The position numbers and the translations under genes were made by a program. The notes beneath the pieces were generated by a model that was given only the letters and a program-made list of their open reading frames with translations, searched no databases and was not told where the DNA came from. From the IMG/VR virus record IMGVR_UViG_3300035181_000791, positions 1 to 20,970 of that record: DNA of 20,970 nucleotides. One strand, given 5' to 3'. Numbering within the stretch: the first letter of the stretch is position 1; every line of letters starts with the position of its first letter. Positions 14,089 to 20,290 of the stretch are shown piece by piece. Origin of the DNA: a virus.

Positions 14089-14136
14089 AAATATTAGCAA
14101 TGCTCTTGCCTCAAGAAAGAAGCGCTGCTAATATTT
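14089..14136. promoter_or_regulatory. OL-like operator: two inverted 16-bp sites
   Basis: The left site 14089-14104 and the reverse complement of the right site 14121-14136 both begin AAATATTAGCA and agree at 14 of 16 positions; the outer 11 bp are perfect. Centres are 32 bp apart, about three helical turns. The left site includes TAGCAATGCT, identical to 12450-12459 in the cI-cro region. The right site covers the -10 of the PL-like promoter. Repressor or Cro binding is inferred. Confidence 0.7.
14106..14134 (+). promoter_or_regulatory. Early rightward promoter (PL-like)
   Basis: Plus strand: -35 TTGCCT (14106-14111), 17-bp spacer, -10 TAATAT (14129-14134). It would start near 14141 and drive the small early genes and the recombination operon. 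It is embedded in the inverted operator pair, so it should be off in lysogens. Confidence 0.7.
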
Positions 14137-14142
14137 GCTCAT

Positions 14143-14160
14143 GCCGACAAGCAAGTCGGC
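14143..14160 (+). other. Hairpin at the 5' end of the PL-like transcript
   Basis: Stem GCCGAC/GTCGGC of 6 bp with loop AAGCAA lies within a few bases of the predicted transcription start. It has no U-tract, so it is not a terminator. It may protect the 5' end or act as a boxB-like element; no clear boxA precedes it within the transcript. Confidence 0.35.
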
Positions 14161-14182
14161 GGAACCAACCTAGGAGATCGCC

Positions 14183-14410
14183 ATGCAAAACGCTAATGTC
14201 CATCCGGTCTTCGCCGAAGTCTTGGGGCAATTCGCTGCCATCCCGCAGCAGGTTGCCGCCGCCCGCGCCGTCAAGTGCCGGGTAACGGTCAAGACCGAAG
14301 ACGGCGAACAGACCTATGTCGGCCTGTTCCCCAGCACTTGCGACGCGGTAATCGACGCAGCCGAGCGCGTCGGCCAGCCCTGCAAGGTCAGCGCGAGGGC
14401 CGTCAAATGA
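14183..14410 (+). CDS. Small early phage protein
   Basis: A 75-aa protein, first gene after the PL-like promoter. AGGAG lies 6 nt before the ATG at 14183. The C-terminal 45 residues (KCRVTVKTEDGEQTYVGLFPSTCDAVIDAAERVGQPCKVSARAVK) form a compact beta-alpha-beta pattern that I recognise from short early proteins of Burkholderiales-type phages, without known function. The first 28 residues are helical and uncharged. It is not arginine-rich, so an N-type antiterminator is unlikely despite the position. Its stop overlaps the next ATG. Confidence 0.75.
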   Translation: MQNANVHPVFAEVLGQFAAIPQQVAAARAVKCRVTVKTEDGEQTYVGLFPSTCDAVIDAAERVGQPCKVSARAVK

Positions 14411-14496
14411 AGAAGTTCGTCGCCGATTTCCTTTACTACGTCCGCCGGGGCTATGGCCTGCGCAAGTCGTGGAATCTCGCAAGGGTGACGCTATGA
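14407..14496 (+). CDS. Very small basic protein (29 aa)
   Basis: The frame begins at an ATG overlapping the previous stop (ATGA) and ends overlapping the next ATG (CTATGAG). The product MKKFVADFLYYVRRGYGLRKSW... is basic (KK, RR, RK) with an aromatic patch. The chain of ATGA overlaps on both sides is the main reason to believe it is translated. Function is unknown; an RNA- or membrane-binding peptide is possible. Too short for homology from sequence alone. Confidence 0.5.
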   Translation: MKKFVADFLYYVRRGYGLRKSWNLARVTL

Positions 14497-14594
14497 GCCA
14501 GTTCAACGCGAACCCGATGCCGTCGCTGGAATACCTGCGCGAATGCTTCGCGCTGGACATGTCATTCGGCGCTTTTGCAGGGGGTGCGAAATGA
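14493..14594 (+). CDS. Short ORF, possible HNH endonuclease N-terminal remnant
   Basis: A 33-aa frame, coupled by ATGA overlaps to the 29-aa gene before and the 121-aa gene after. The segment MPSLEYLRECFALDMSFGAF resembles the first 20 residues of phage HNH-AP2 endonucleases, which usually run LEYLRECF.LD..SG.L.W. The rest of such a protein is absent, so this may be what remains after deletion. It could also be an independent small protein. The resemblance is from memory and short. Confidence 0.4.
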   Translation: MSQFNANPMPSLEYLRECFALDMSFGAFAGGAK

Positions 14595-14956
14595 ACAATT
14601 TTCCGTGTGCAGTTGAGGTCGATTTGCGCCGCTACCTCGCCACGCTTGACGAGGACGACAGCCGCGACGAGGCCATCGAGCAGCGCACCGAAGAACTGAT
14701 GGCCGACGGTGGCGAGTATGCCCCTTTCAATCCGGACAACCTTGCCGAGGCGATCAGTGAAGGCGACATCGCCGAGATCGCCAAGCTGATCGATGCGGGG
14801 AAGGTCTCGGAGGTCGGGGCCGTCCTGGTGAAGCAGGTGCGCGGCTACTGGGAGGCGCTGGCAAGAAACGAAGCCGAGCGCCAGATCGACAACGAAATTG
14901 CGAACGCCTGCCCGCGCTGCCGGGGCCGTGGCTGCCGCCATTGTTACGAAGACTGA
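14591..14956 (+). CDS. Hypothetical early protein with C-terminal cysteine repeat
   Basis: A 121-aa acidic, helical protein. Residues about 60-100 contain paired helices (LAEAISEGDIAEIAKLIDAGKVSEVG). The end is CPRCRGRGCRHCYED, two CxxC pairs like one DnaJ-type zinc finger half. A GGGGG lies 6 nt before the ATG at 14591; the earlier in-frame ATG at 14543 lies inside the previous short ORF. Glu is mostly GAG here, while flanking genes prefer GAA, suggesting a different origin. I do not recognise a family. Being upstream of the recombination genes, it may assist or regulate them. Confidence 0.7.
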   Translation: MNNFPCAVEVDLRRYLATLDEDDSRDEAIEQRTEELMADGGEYAPFNPDNLAEAISEGDIAEIAKLIDAGKVSEVGAVLVKQVRGYWEALARNEAERQIDNEIANACPRCRGRGCRHCYED

Positions 14957-14973
14957 TTTTCCAAGGAGAAACC

Positions 14974-15849
14974 ATGAACGCACCAGCAGTCAGGAAGGAA
15001 TCGCTGCCCGCTTTGGCGATGTCCGAACAGGAACTGATGAACGTCCTGCGCAATTCGCTTTATCCGGGCGCGCAAGACGATTCGATCAAGATGGTCATCG
15101 GCTACTGCAAGGCTTCCGGCCTTGATCCCATGCAGAAGCCTGTCCATATCGTCCCGATGTGGGACAGCAAGGCCAAGTCGATGCGCGACGTAATCATGCC
15201 GGGCATCGGCAGCTACCGGACGCAGGCCGCCCGATCCGGCGAATACGCCGGGGTTTCGGAACCGGAATTCGGGCCGGATGTAACCGAAGCGGTCGGCGGT
15301 TTGAGCATGACCTATCCGTCATGGTGCCGCGTCGTCGTCAAGCGCCTTCTGCCGAACGGCCTGATCGCCGAATTCGCGGCGACCGAGCGCTGGAAGGAAA
15401 ACTACGCGACCGCAAGCAAGGATTCCCAAGCCCCGAACGCGATGTGGAAGCGCCGCCCCTATGCCCAGCTTGCGAAATGCGCCGAAGCCCAAGCGCTGCG
15501 CAAGGCGTTCCCCGAATTCGGCGCGCAGCCGACCGCCGACGAAATGGAAGGCAAGAGCCTTGACGACGGGGCCACGGTCATCGACGGCAATACCGGCGAA
15601 ATCCTGAACAAGAAGGACGCGCCGCAGGAACTGCCCGCCTATACCGACGCGCAACTGGAAAAGAACATGCCCGCTTGGCAGGAAGCCATCAATGCCGACC
15701 GGACGACTGCGGAAAAGATCATCGCCAAGGTCACTAGCGGCTACCGCCTGACCCCGGCGCAGGCCGACCGCATCCGCGCCCTGAAAAAGCAAGAAGTCGA
15801 TTCTTTCGTCGCCGACATGGAAGCCGCTGAACAAGGAGAACAGCAATGA
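14974..15849 (+). CDS. bet: Bet/RecT-type single-strand annealing protein
   Basis: A 291-aa recombinase of the Bet/RecT superfamily. Conserved features: YCKASGLDPMQKPVHIVPMWD (45-64), where lambda Bet has YGLNPWTKEIYAF; VIMPGIGSYRTQAARSGEYAGV (73-94); and MWKRRPYAQLAKCAEAQALRKAFPE (157-181), the counterpart of Bet W-x2-HPKRMLRHKAMIQCARLAF. The C-terminal 90 residues are variable and acidic, as usual. AAGGAG lies 6 nt before the ATG at 14974. It anneals complementary strands exposed by the partner exonuclease, whose ATG overlaps its stop (ATGA). With the exonuclease it forms a Red-like pair for concatemer formation and genome exchange. Confidence 0.92.
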   Translation: MNAPAVRKESLPALAMSEQELMNVLRNSLYPGAQDDSIKMVIGYCKASGLDPMQKPVHIVPMWDSKAKSMRDVIMPGIGSYRTQAARSGEYAGVSEPEFGPDVTEAVGGLSMTYPSWCRVVVKRLLPNGLIAEFAATERWKENYATASKDSQAPNAMWKRRPYAQLAKCAEAQALRKAFPEFGAQPTADEMEGKSLDDGATVIDGNTGEILNKKDAPQELPAYTDAQLEKNMPAWQEAINADRTTAEKIIAKVTSGYRLTPAQADRIRALKKQEVDSFVADMEAAEQGEQQ

Positions 15850-17495
15850 TCACGCATAACCTGCAACAAGGAACCCCCGAATGGCATGCCTTCCGCGCTG
15901 CCCATTTCACCGCCAGCGACGCCCCCGCCATGATGGGCGAATCCCCCTACAAGGCCCGGAACGAATTGCTGCGCGAAAAGGCGACCGGCGTCAGCGCCGA
16001 AGTCGATGACGCGACCCAGCGCCGCTTCGATGATGGTCATCGCTTTGAAGCGCTGGCCCGCCCGCTGGCCGAAGAAATCATCGGCGCGGAGCTTTACCCG
16101 GTCGTCGGTTCCGAAGGAAAGCTGGCCGCCAGCTTCGACGGACTGACCATGCTGGAAGACATTTGCTTCGAGCATAAGACCCTGAACGACGACATCCGCG
16201 CATGCCAGACCGCTGACCATCTTCCCCTGCATTACCGCATCCAGATGGAACAGCAGCTTATGGTTTCCGGCGCGGACAAATGCCTGTTCATGGCGACCAA
16301 ATGGGACGGGAACGATCAGCTTGTCGGCGATCCGTTCGCCCGCTGGTATGAATCCGACCCGGCCCTGCGCCAGCGCATCGCCGACGGATGGGCGCAGTTT
16401 GAAAAGGACTTGGCAGCCTATCAGCATGTCGAAGTCAAGCCCGAAGTCGCTGGCCGCGCCCCCGACGCGCTGCCCGCCCTGCGCATCGAAGTTTCTGGCG
16501 CTGTTACCGCGTCGAACCTTGCCGAATTCAAGGCCCGCGCCATCGAAGTCTTCAACGGCATCAAGACCGACCTTGAAACCGACGAAGACTTTGCGAACGC
16601 CGACAAGACTACGAAATGGTGCAAGGAAGTCGAAGACCGACTGGAAGCAGCGAAGCAGCATGCGCTTTCGCAGACTGCCAGCATCGACGAACTGTTCCGC
16701 ACGGTCGATGCGATCAAGGAAGAAGCCCGTCAAAAGCGCCTGACCCTTGAAAAGCTGGTCAAGCAGCGCAAGGAAAGCATCCGCGTCGAAAAGGTTGAAG
16801 AAGCCCGGAAGCAGTTTTCCGCCCATGTCGCCGCGTTGCAGGCTGAAATTTCCGGCGTCCATCTGGTCGTCGCCCAGCCCGACTTCGGCGGGGCCATCAA
16901 GGGACTGAAAACGCTGGTCAGCATCCAGAACGCCCTTGATACGACGCTGGCGACCGCCAAGATCGAAGCCGACGCCTACGCCAAGGACGTGCGCGAAAAG
17001 CTGAATTGGTGCCGGGAAAACGCCGCCGGTCATTCCGCCCTGTTCCCCGATCTGCAACAGATCATCGTCAAGCCGATGGAAGACTTCGCGCTGACGATCA
17101 GCAGCCGAATCGAACAGCATAAGAAGGTCGAGGCCGACCGTCTGGAAGCTGAACGCGAACGCATCCGCCAAGAAGAAGCCGCGAAGCTGGCCGCCCAGCA
17201 GCAAGCGGCCCAGCCTGCGCCCGCCCCGGCATTGCAGCAGGTCGAAGTCGCGCAGCCGGTCAGCACGGCCCCGGTTCAGGTCGCCGCCAGCAGCGCCCCG
17301 ACATTAAAGCTGGGCGCGATCCATGACCGCCTTGGCTTCACCGTTACCGCCGACTTCCTGCGGTCGCTGGGCTTTGCCCCGCATGCAGAAGGCGCGGCGA
17401 AGCTGTACCACGAAGAAGACTTCCCGCTGATCTGCCGCGCGATCGTGCAGCACGTCGAGGCGGTCGCCGGTCATCAATTGAAGCGCGCAGCCTGA
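15846..17495 (+). CDS. YqaJ-type exonuclease with long C-terminal extension
   Basis: A 549-aa protein. Residues 1-190 are a YqaJ/lambda Exo-like nuclease: [24 protein letters not shown] (8-31), [14 protein letters not shown] (64-77, E68), AASFDGL (D98), FEHKTL (E109-x-K111) and [13 protein letters not shown] (130-142). These supply the metal-binding and catalytic residues of a 5'-3' exonuclease. Typical family members stop near 200-330 aa. Here residues about 195-440 are a helical, largely coiled-coil region, 395-450 is Ala/Gln/Pro-rich, and residues about 480-548 form a small C-terminal domain ([24 protein letters not shown]) that looks DNA- or protein-binding. I recall similar long fusions in phages of Proteobacteria. 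It is coupled to the annealase gene. Confidence 0.9.
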   Translation: MITHNLQQGTPEWHAFRAAHFTASDAPAMMGESPYKARNELLREKATGVSAEVDDATQRRFDDGHRFEALARPLAEEIIGAELYPVVGSEGKLAASFDGLTMLEDICFEHKTLNDDIRACQTADHLPLHYRIQMEQQLMVSGADKCLFMATKWDGNDQLVGDPFARWYESDPALRQRIADGWAQFEKDLAAYQHVEVKPEVAGRAPDALPALRIEVSGAVTASNLAEFKARAIEVFNGIKTDLETDEDFANADKTTKWCKEVEDRLEAAKQHALSQTASIDELFRTVDAIKEEARQKRLTLEKLVKQRKESIRVEKVEEARKQFSAHVAALQAEISGVHLVVAQPDFGGAIKGLKTLVSIQNALDTTLATAKIEADAYAKDVREKLNWCRENAAGHSALFPDLQQIIVKPMEDFALTISSRIEQHKKVEADRLEAERERIRQEEAAKLAAQQQAAQPAPAPALQQVEVAQPVSTAPVQVAASSAPTLKLGAIHDRLGFTVTADFLRSLGFAPHAEGAAKLYHEEDFPLICRAIVQHVEAVAGHQLKRAA

Positions 17496-17505
17496 GGTGA
17501 ACGAC

Positions 17506-18252
17506 ATGACGCAGAAATTCCGATTTTCCGGCAAGGCCGAAATCCTGCATCTGAACGCCCGGAAGGAAGGCCCGGACGACGACAAGCAACTGGCCGTCGA
17601 TGTAAAGCTGCGCGCGGTCACGACGATGGCCGTCCTGCATTACTTCGACGACATGCTGGGCCAGCTTTTCTACACCGACATCGGCGCGGTCAGGAACACC
17701 ATGATCGGGCCGATCCCGATGAAGCACGAACTCGAAGACTATCGGCTTGAAGTCATGGGCGGAACGCATCACGGCGTCAAGCTGAAAAAGTTCGCGCTGG
17801 AAGCGATGGATGACGGCATGGTTTCGATCACATTCCAAGCCAGCTTCAAGCCGTCGGGCGATGAAGTCGCGCAGATGGCCGAATACCTGCAAGACGAAAT
17901 CGACATCTATCTGGAACCGGCGAACGCCGAACTAGACCTTGGCGACAGCGACAGCGCCGCCGACCGTCTGAACAAGGCGCTGGCCGCCGACGGCGCGACG
18001 GCGACCCTGCATAACGCGAACGGCGACCTGCTGGCGACCTTCGGCGAAGGGGCCGATCCCCTTTATGAAAACGCCAAGCTGGTCGTCGTCAGCCATCGCC
18101 GCGCGTCGATTTCGCTGGTTCAGCGCGAACTTCGCATCGGCTACAACCGGGCCGCGCGCCTGATTGAACAGATGGAAGCCGACGGCGTTGTTTCCGCGAT
18201 GGATGGCAGCGGCAGCCGCGAAGTTCTGGTCACAGCAGCGGAGGCAGCGTAA
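17506..18252 (+). CDS. Phage protein ending in an FtsK gamma DNA-binding domain
   Basis: A 248-aa protein. Residues about 184-242 are an FtsK gamma winged helix: [44 protein letters not shown] and SREVL match the domain that reads KOPS sequences in bacterial FtsK, including the GYNRAA recognition segment. There is no AAA+ motor, alpha or beta domain, or membrane part. Residues 1-145 are a separate beta-rich domain ([14 protein letters not shown]...ITFQASFKP) that I do not recognise beyond phage hypotheticals. The ATG at 17506 has GAGG 8 nt upstream; a GTG at 17497 is possible. Its stop overlaps the SSB start (TAATG), placing it in the recombination operon between exonuclease and SSB. A role as sequence-specific DNA binder is inferred. 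Confidence 0.85.
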   Translation: MTQKFRFSGKAEILHLNARKEGPDDDKQLAVDVKLRAVTTMAVLHYFDDMLGQLFYTDIGAVRNTMIGPIPMKHELEDYRLEVMGGTHHGVKLKKFALEAMDDGMVSITFQASFKPSGDEVAQMAEYLQDEIDIYLEPANAELDLGDSDSAADRLNKALAADGATATLHNANGDLLATFGEGADPLYENAKLVVVSHRRASISLVQRELRIGYNRAARLIEQMEADGVVSAMDGSGSREVLVTAAEAA

Positions 18253-18710
18253 TGGCATCGGTCAATAAGGTCATTCTGGTCGGCAACTTGGGGGCCGACC
18301 CCGAAACACGCTATGCCCCCAGCGGCGACGCGATTTGCAGCATCCGGCTGGCGACGACTGAAAGCTGGAAGGACAAGGCCAGCGGCGAAAAGCGCGAAGC
18401 GACGGAATGGCATCGCGTCGTCTTCTACCGGAAGCTGGCCGAAATCGCCGACCAATACCTGCGCAAAGGGTCGTCGGTCTATATCGAAGGCCGCATCAAG
18501 ACCCGGAAATGGCAGGACAAGGACGGTCAGGATCGCTACACGACGGAAATTGAAGCGACCGAAATGCAGATGCTGGGCGGTCGCGGCGATAGCAGCCGCC
18601 AAGGCGGCGACGGCGGCGGTCAGCCCGATCCGGCCCCGCGCAACCGTCCGGCCAACAAGCCCGCGCCCAGCAGCAGGCAAGACGATTTTGAAGACGACAT
18701 CCCATTTTAG
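18252..18710 (+). CDS. ssb: Single-stranded DNA-binding protein
   Basis: A 152-aa SSB. The OB-fold spans residues 1-110: [59 protein letters not shown] and [13 protein letters not shown] are classic. A Gly/Pro/Gln-rich linker follows and the end is DDFEDDIPF, the acidic tail that recruits replication and repair partners. It binds exposed single strands during phage replication and Red-type recombination. Its ATG overlaps the previous stop. A phage-encoded SSB next to annealase and exonuclease is common. Confidence 0.97.
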   Translation: MASVNKVILVGNLGADPETRYAPSGDAICSIRLATTESWKDKASGEKREATEWHRVVFYRKLAEIADQYLRKGSSVYIEGRIKTRKWQDKDGQDRYTTEIEATEMQMLGGRGDSSRQGGDGGGQPDPAPRNRPANKPAPSSRQDDFEDDIPF

Positions 18711-18745
18711 TTCCCACCAAGCTTTTAATAGGAACGAGGTGCAAC

Positions 18746-18946
18746 ATGGACGCGCAAGCAAAAATCATCCGTCTGCCGAAGGTCAAGGAATTGGTCGGCC
18801 TTGGCAAGACAGCGATCTACGACAAGATCAAGGAAGGGGATTTCCCTAAGCCGATCAAGCTGGGCCGCGCAAGCGGCTGGCTTGAAGGCGATGTGCAGCA
18901 ATGGATCGGCCAGCAGGTCGAACATCAGCGGGGGGTTGCAGAATGA
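18746..18946 (+). CDS. AlpA-family DNA-binding protein (possible excisionase)
   Basis: A 66-aa protein with the MerR-like helix-turn-helix of AlpA: IIRLPKVKELVGLGKTAIYDKIKEGDFPKPIKLGRASGWLEGDVQQWI. Length and motif fit the family. AlpA proteins regulate P4-type integrases and excision, and this gene lies three genes before an integrase of that class. It could be the recombination directionality factor acting on the repeats at 20028-20287, which is inference. A GAGG-like site precedes the ATG at 18746. The 35-nt gap after ssb has no terminator. The stop overlaps the next ATG (ATGA). Confidence 0.82.
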   Translation: MDAQAKIIRLPKVKELVGLGKTAIYDKIKEGDFPKPIKLGRASGWLEGDVQQWIGQQVEHQRGVAE

Positions 18947-19641
18947 CCAAGAAGAAAACCGAAGCTGTCGATCCGATCACTTCCTTCAAGGGGTTCGACA
19001 AGAATTGGCAATGCCTAGGGTATCAATTCAAGGTCGGGGAATCCTATCAGCACGACGGCAAGGTCAAAGCCTGCGAATCTGGTTTCCACGCCTGCGAATA
19101 CCCGCTTGATGTGTTCAGCTACTACCCGCCCGCTGGCAACCGATTCGCAGTCGTCCAGCAGTCCGGCGAACTGAGCCGCCACGATGGCGACACAAAGGTC
19201 GCAAGCAAGTCGCTTTCGATCATGGCCGAAATCAGCATCGCGGGCCTTGTGAAAGCCGCCATCGAATACACGACCAGCCGCTGCAAACCTGTCGATCCTG
19301 ATTCACCTTCCAGCAGCACCGGGGATTACGGCGCGGCCAGCAGCACCGGGGATTACGGCGCGGCCAGCAGCACCGGGGATTACGGCGCGGCCAGCAGCAC
19401 CGGGACTCGCGGCGCGGCCAGCAGCACCGGCAAGCATTCTGTCGCCATGTCCTGCGGTTATCAGGGCCGCGCGATGGCTGGCGATACCGGGGCAATCGTT
19501 CTTGTGTTCCGCGACGATGACGACAACATCATCCATATCCGCGCCAGCAAGGTCGGTGAAAACGGGATCAAGGCAGGGGTCTGGTACATGCTGGATGCGG
19601 ACGGCCAGTTCGTAGAAGCAGAAGACGAAGGGGAAGAATGA
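18943..19641 (+). CDS. DUF7666-like protein with tandem nonapeptide repeats
   Basis: A 232-aa protein. Residues about 12-105 (ITSFKGFDKNWQCLGYQF, GFHACEYPLDVFSYYPP, RFAVVQQSGELSRHDGD) match a domain I know as DUF7666, found in phage and bacterial proteins of unknown function; the name is from memory. Residues about 122-165 are nine-residue SSTGDYGAA units, three identical and two variant, likely a short beta-solenoid. The C-terminal 60 residues (GAIVLVFRDDDDNIIHIRASKVGENGIKAGVWYMLDADGQFVE) form a beta-rich cap. The ATG at 18943 overlaps the AlpA stop. Function is unknown. Confidence 0.8.
   Translation: MTKKKTEAVDPITSFKGFDKNWQCLGYQFKVGESYQHDGKVKACESGFHACEYPLDVFSYYPPAGNRFAVVQQSGELSRHDGDTKVASKSLSIMAEISIAGLVKAAIEYTTSRCKPVDPDSPSSSTGDYGAASSTGDYGAASSTGDYGAASSTGTRGAASSTGKHSVAMSCGYQGRAMAGDTGAIVLVFRDDDDNIIHIRASKVGENGIKAGVWYMLDADGQFVEAEDEGEE
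19312..19434. repeat. Tandem 27-bp repeat inside a coding gene
   Basis: Units start at 19312, 19339 and 19366 (identical), 19393 (variant in the middle) and 19420 (partial). The 27-bp period is in frame, giving nine-residue SSTGDYGAA repeats. Identity at DNA level, including silent positions, points to recent duplication, so copy number probably varies between relatives. Confidence 0.9.
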
Positions 19642-20069
19642 TGCGGATCATGAAGCACCCGCTGACGGGCGAATATTGGTGGTATTTCTGCCCGACGACC
19701 ATTGCAGCGCGGATTCGCGCGCTGTTTTCCGATGACCGCCTGTGGGTTCGTGAATCTTGGGCAAGGACAAAAGTCGCGCAGGATGCCTGCGGAGCGGATT
19801 GGTTCGTCTATCGGGAATGCGACAACTTCATCAGCAGCGCGGCAAGGGCTACTTCCTGCTGGGCATCATCTTCGGAAGCAGCGAATGGACGGCCCGCGAC
19901 ATCTGCACCTATCGAACGAGGCGGAACGCCTGACGCCTTCGGCGAACTGGACGCGATAGCCGACCCCTGCGATAATGTCAAGTCTATGGGCGCAGCAGCG
20001 CTGACCGCCCCCCCAGCGGATGAAAAACCGGATAAGCAGCCGGATAAGATTTTCAGAAGACAGCGGTAG
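19641..20069 (+). CDS. Hypothetical protein, probably a degenerate gene
   Basis: A 142-aa frame; ATG codons at 19638 and 19641, the first overlapping the previous stop, with GGGGAAG upstream. Residues about 1-60 look real: ARIRALFSDDRLWVRESWARTKVAQDACGADWFVYRECDN resembles phage proteins with an RLWVRE-x-W motif, which normally start with a longer N-terminus and continue with a conserved PS.HMPRWASR block. Here that continuation is absent. After about residue 62 the protein becomes Ala/Ser/Pro-rich without structure, as expected after a frameshift, and its end (EKPDKQPDK) is encoded by the CCGGATAA doublet. I think the gene is truncated at the start and frameshifted or replaced in the middle, but a short functional protein is not excluded. 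Confidence 0.45.
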   Translation: MRIMKHPLTGEYWWYFCPTTIAARIRALFSDDRLWVRESWARTKVAQDACGADWFVYRECDNFISSAARATSCWASSSEAANGRPATSAPIERGGTPDAFGELDAIADPCDNVKSMGAAALTAPPADEKPDKQPDKIFRRQR

Positions 20070-20257
20070 GGGCCAATTAAATCAAATGGTTAGGCCGAAT
20101 ATGCTTCTGATGATCGATAACTTGCATGCGTGGCCGCATTGGTACGCTAAAGTTCGCTAAACCCCCTTGAAAGCCTCATGGCTGCGCGGTTTTAGCCCGC
20201 TTTAGTTCGCTTTAGTTCGTTGGCAGCCGACGAAAAACCGGATAACCTACCGGATAA
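20028..20257. repeat. CCGGATAA doublets upstream of the integrase
   Basis: CCGGATAA occurs at 20028, 20040, 20238 and 20250, each pair 12 bp apart and each pair preceded by GAAAAA; an inverted copy starts at 20276. Two doublets 210 bp apart flank the non-coding stretch before the integrase. Spacing and number suggest binding sites for integrase arms or an AlpA/Xis-type factor. The first pair lies in the end of the doubtful ORF. Confidence 0.65.
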
Positions 20258-20290
20258 AACCCTTCGGGGCGACCCTTATCCGGTAGGCAG
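20070..20290. other. Repeat-rich non-coding region before the integrase
   Basis: No convincing gene in these 221 bp. Seen: two decamer pairs with 10-bp period, CGCTAAAGTT/CGCTAAAC (from 20145) and CGCTTTAGTT twice (20198-20217); an imperfect inverted repeat GCTAAACC/GGTTTTAGC (20156-20163, 20188-20196) enclosing AGCC/GGCT; the CCGGATAA elements and the hairpin listed separately. It looks like a control or recombination region. I cannot identify an attachment core, which needs the other prophage end. Confidence 0.6.
20246..20287 (+). promoter_or_regulatory. UUCG-capped hairpin covering the integrase start
   Basis: A perfect 12-bp inverted repeat CCTACCGGATAA (20246-20257) and TTATCCGGTAGG (20276-20287) encloses CCC-TTCG-GGG (20260-20269). 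In RNA this would be a stable hairpin capped by a UUCG tetraloop, ending three bases before the integrase ATG at 20291 and pairing the only GTAGG-like ribosome-binding site. There is no U-tract. It could limit integrase translation or be a DNA-level binding site. Confidence 0.6.

Noticed and set aside
15741-17204. Minus-strand frame of 487 codons opposite the exonuclease gene
   Set aside because: Shadow frame produced by codon bias; the plus-strand YqaJ motifs are clear and the operon is coupled on that strand.
19312-19434. Regular repeats considered as a CRISPR array
   Set aside because: Units are directly adjacent with no unique spacers and stay in frame inside a gene.
20070-20290. Attachment site (attP core) in the repeat-rich gap
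   Set aside because: Phage genes lie on both sides, no tRNA fragment is visible, and a core cannot be recognised without the other junction or the empty site.
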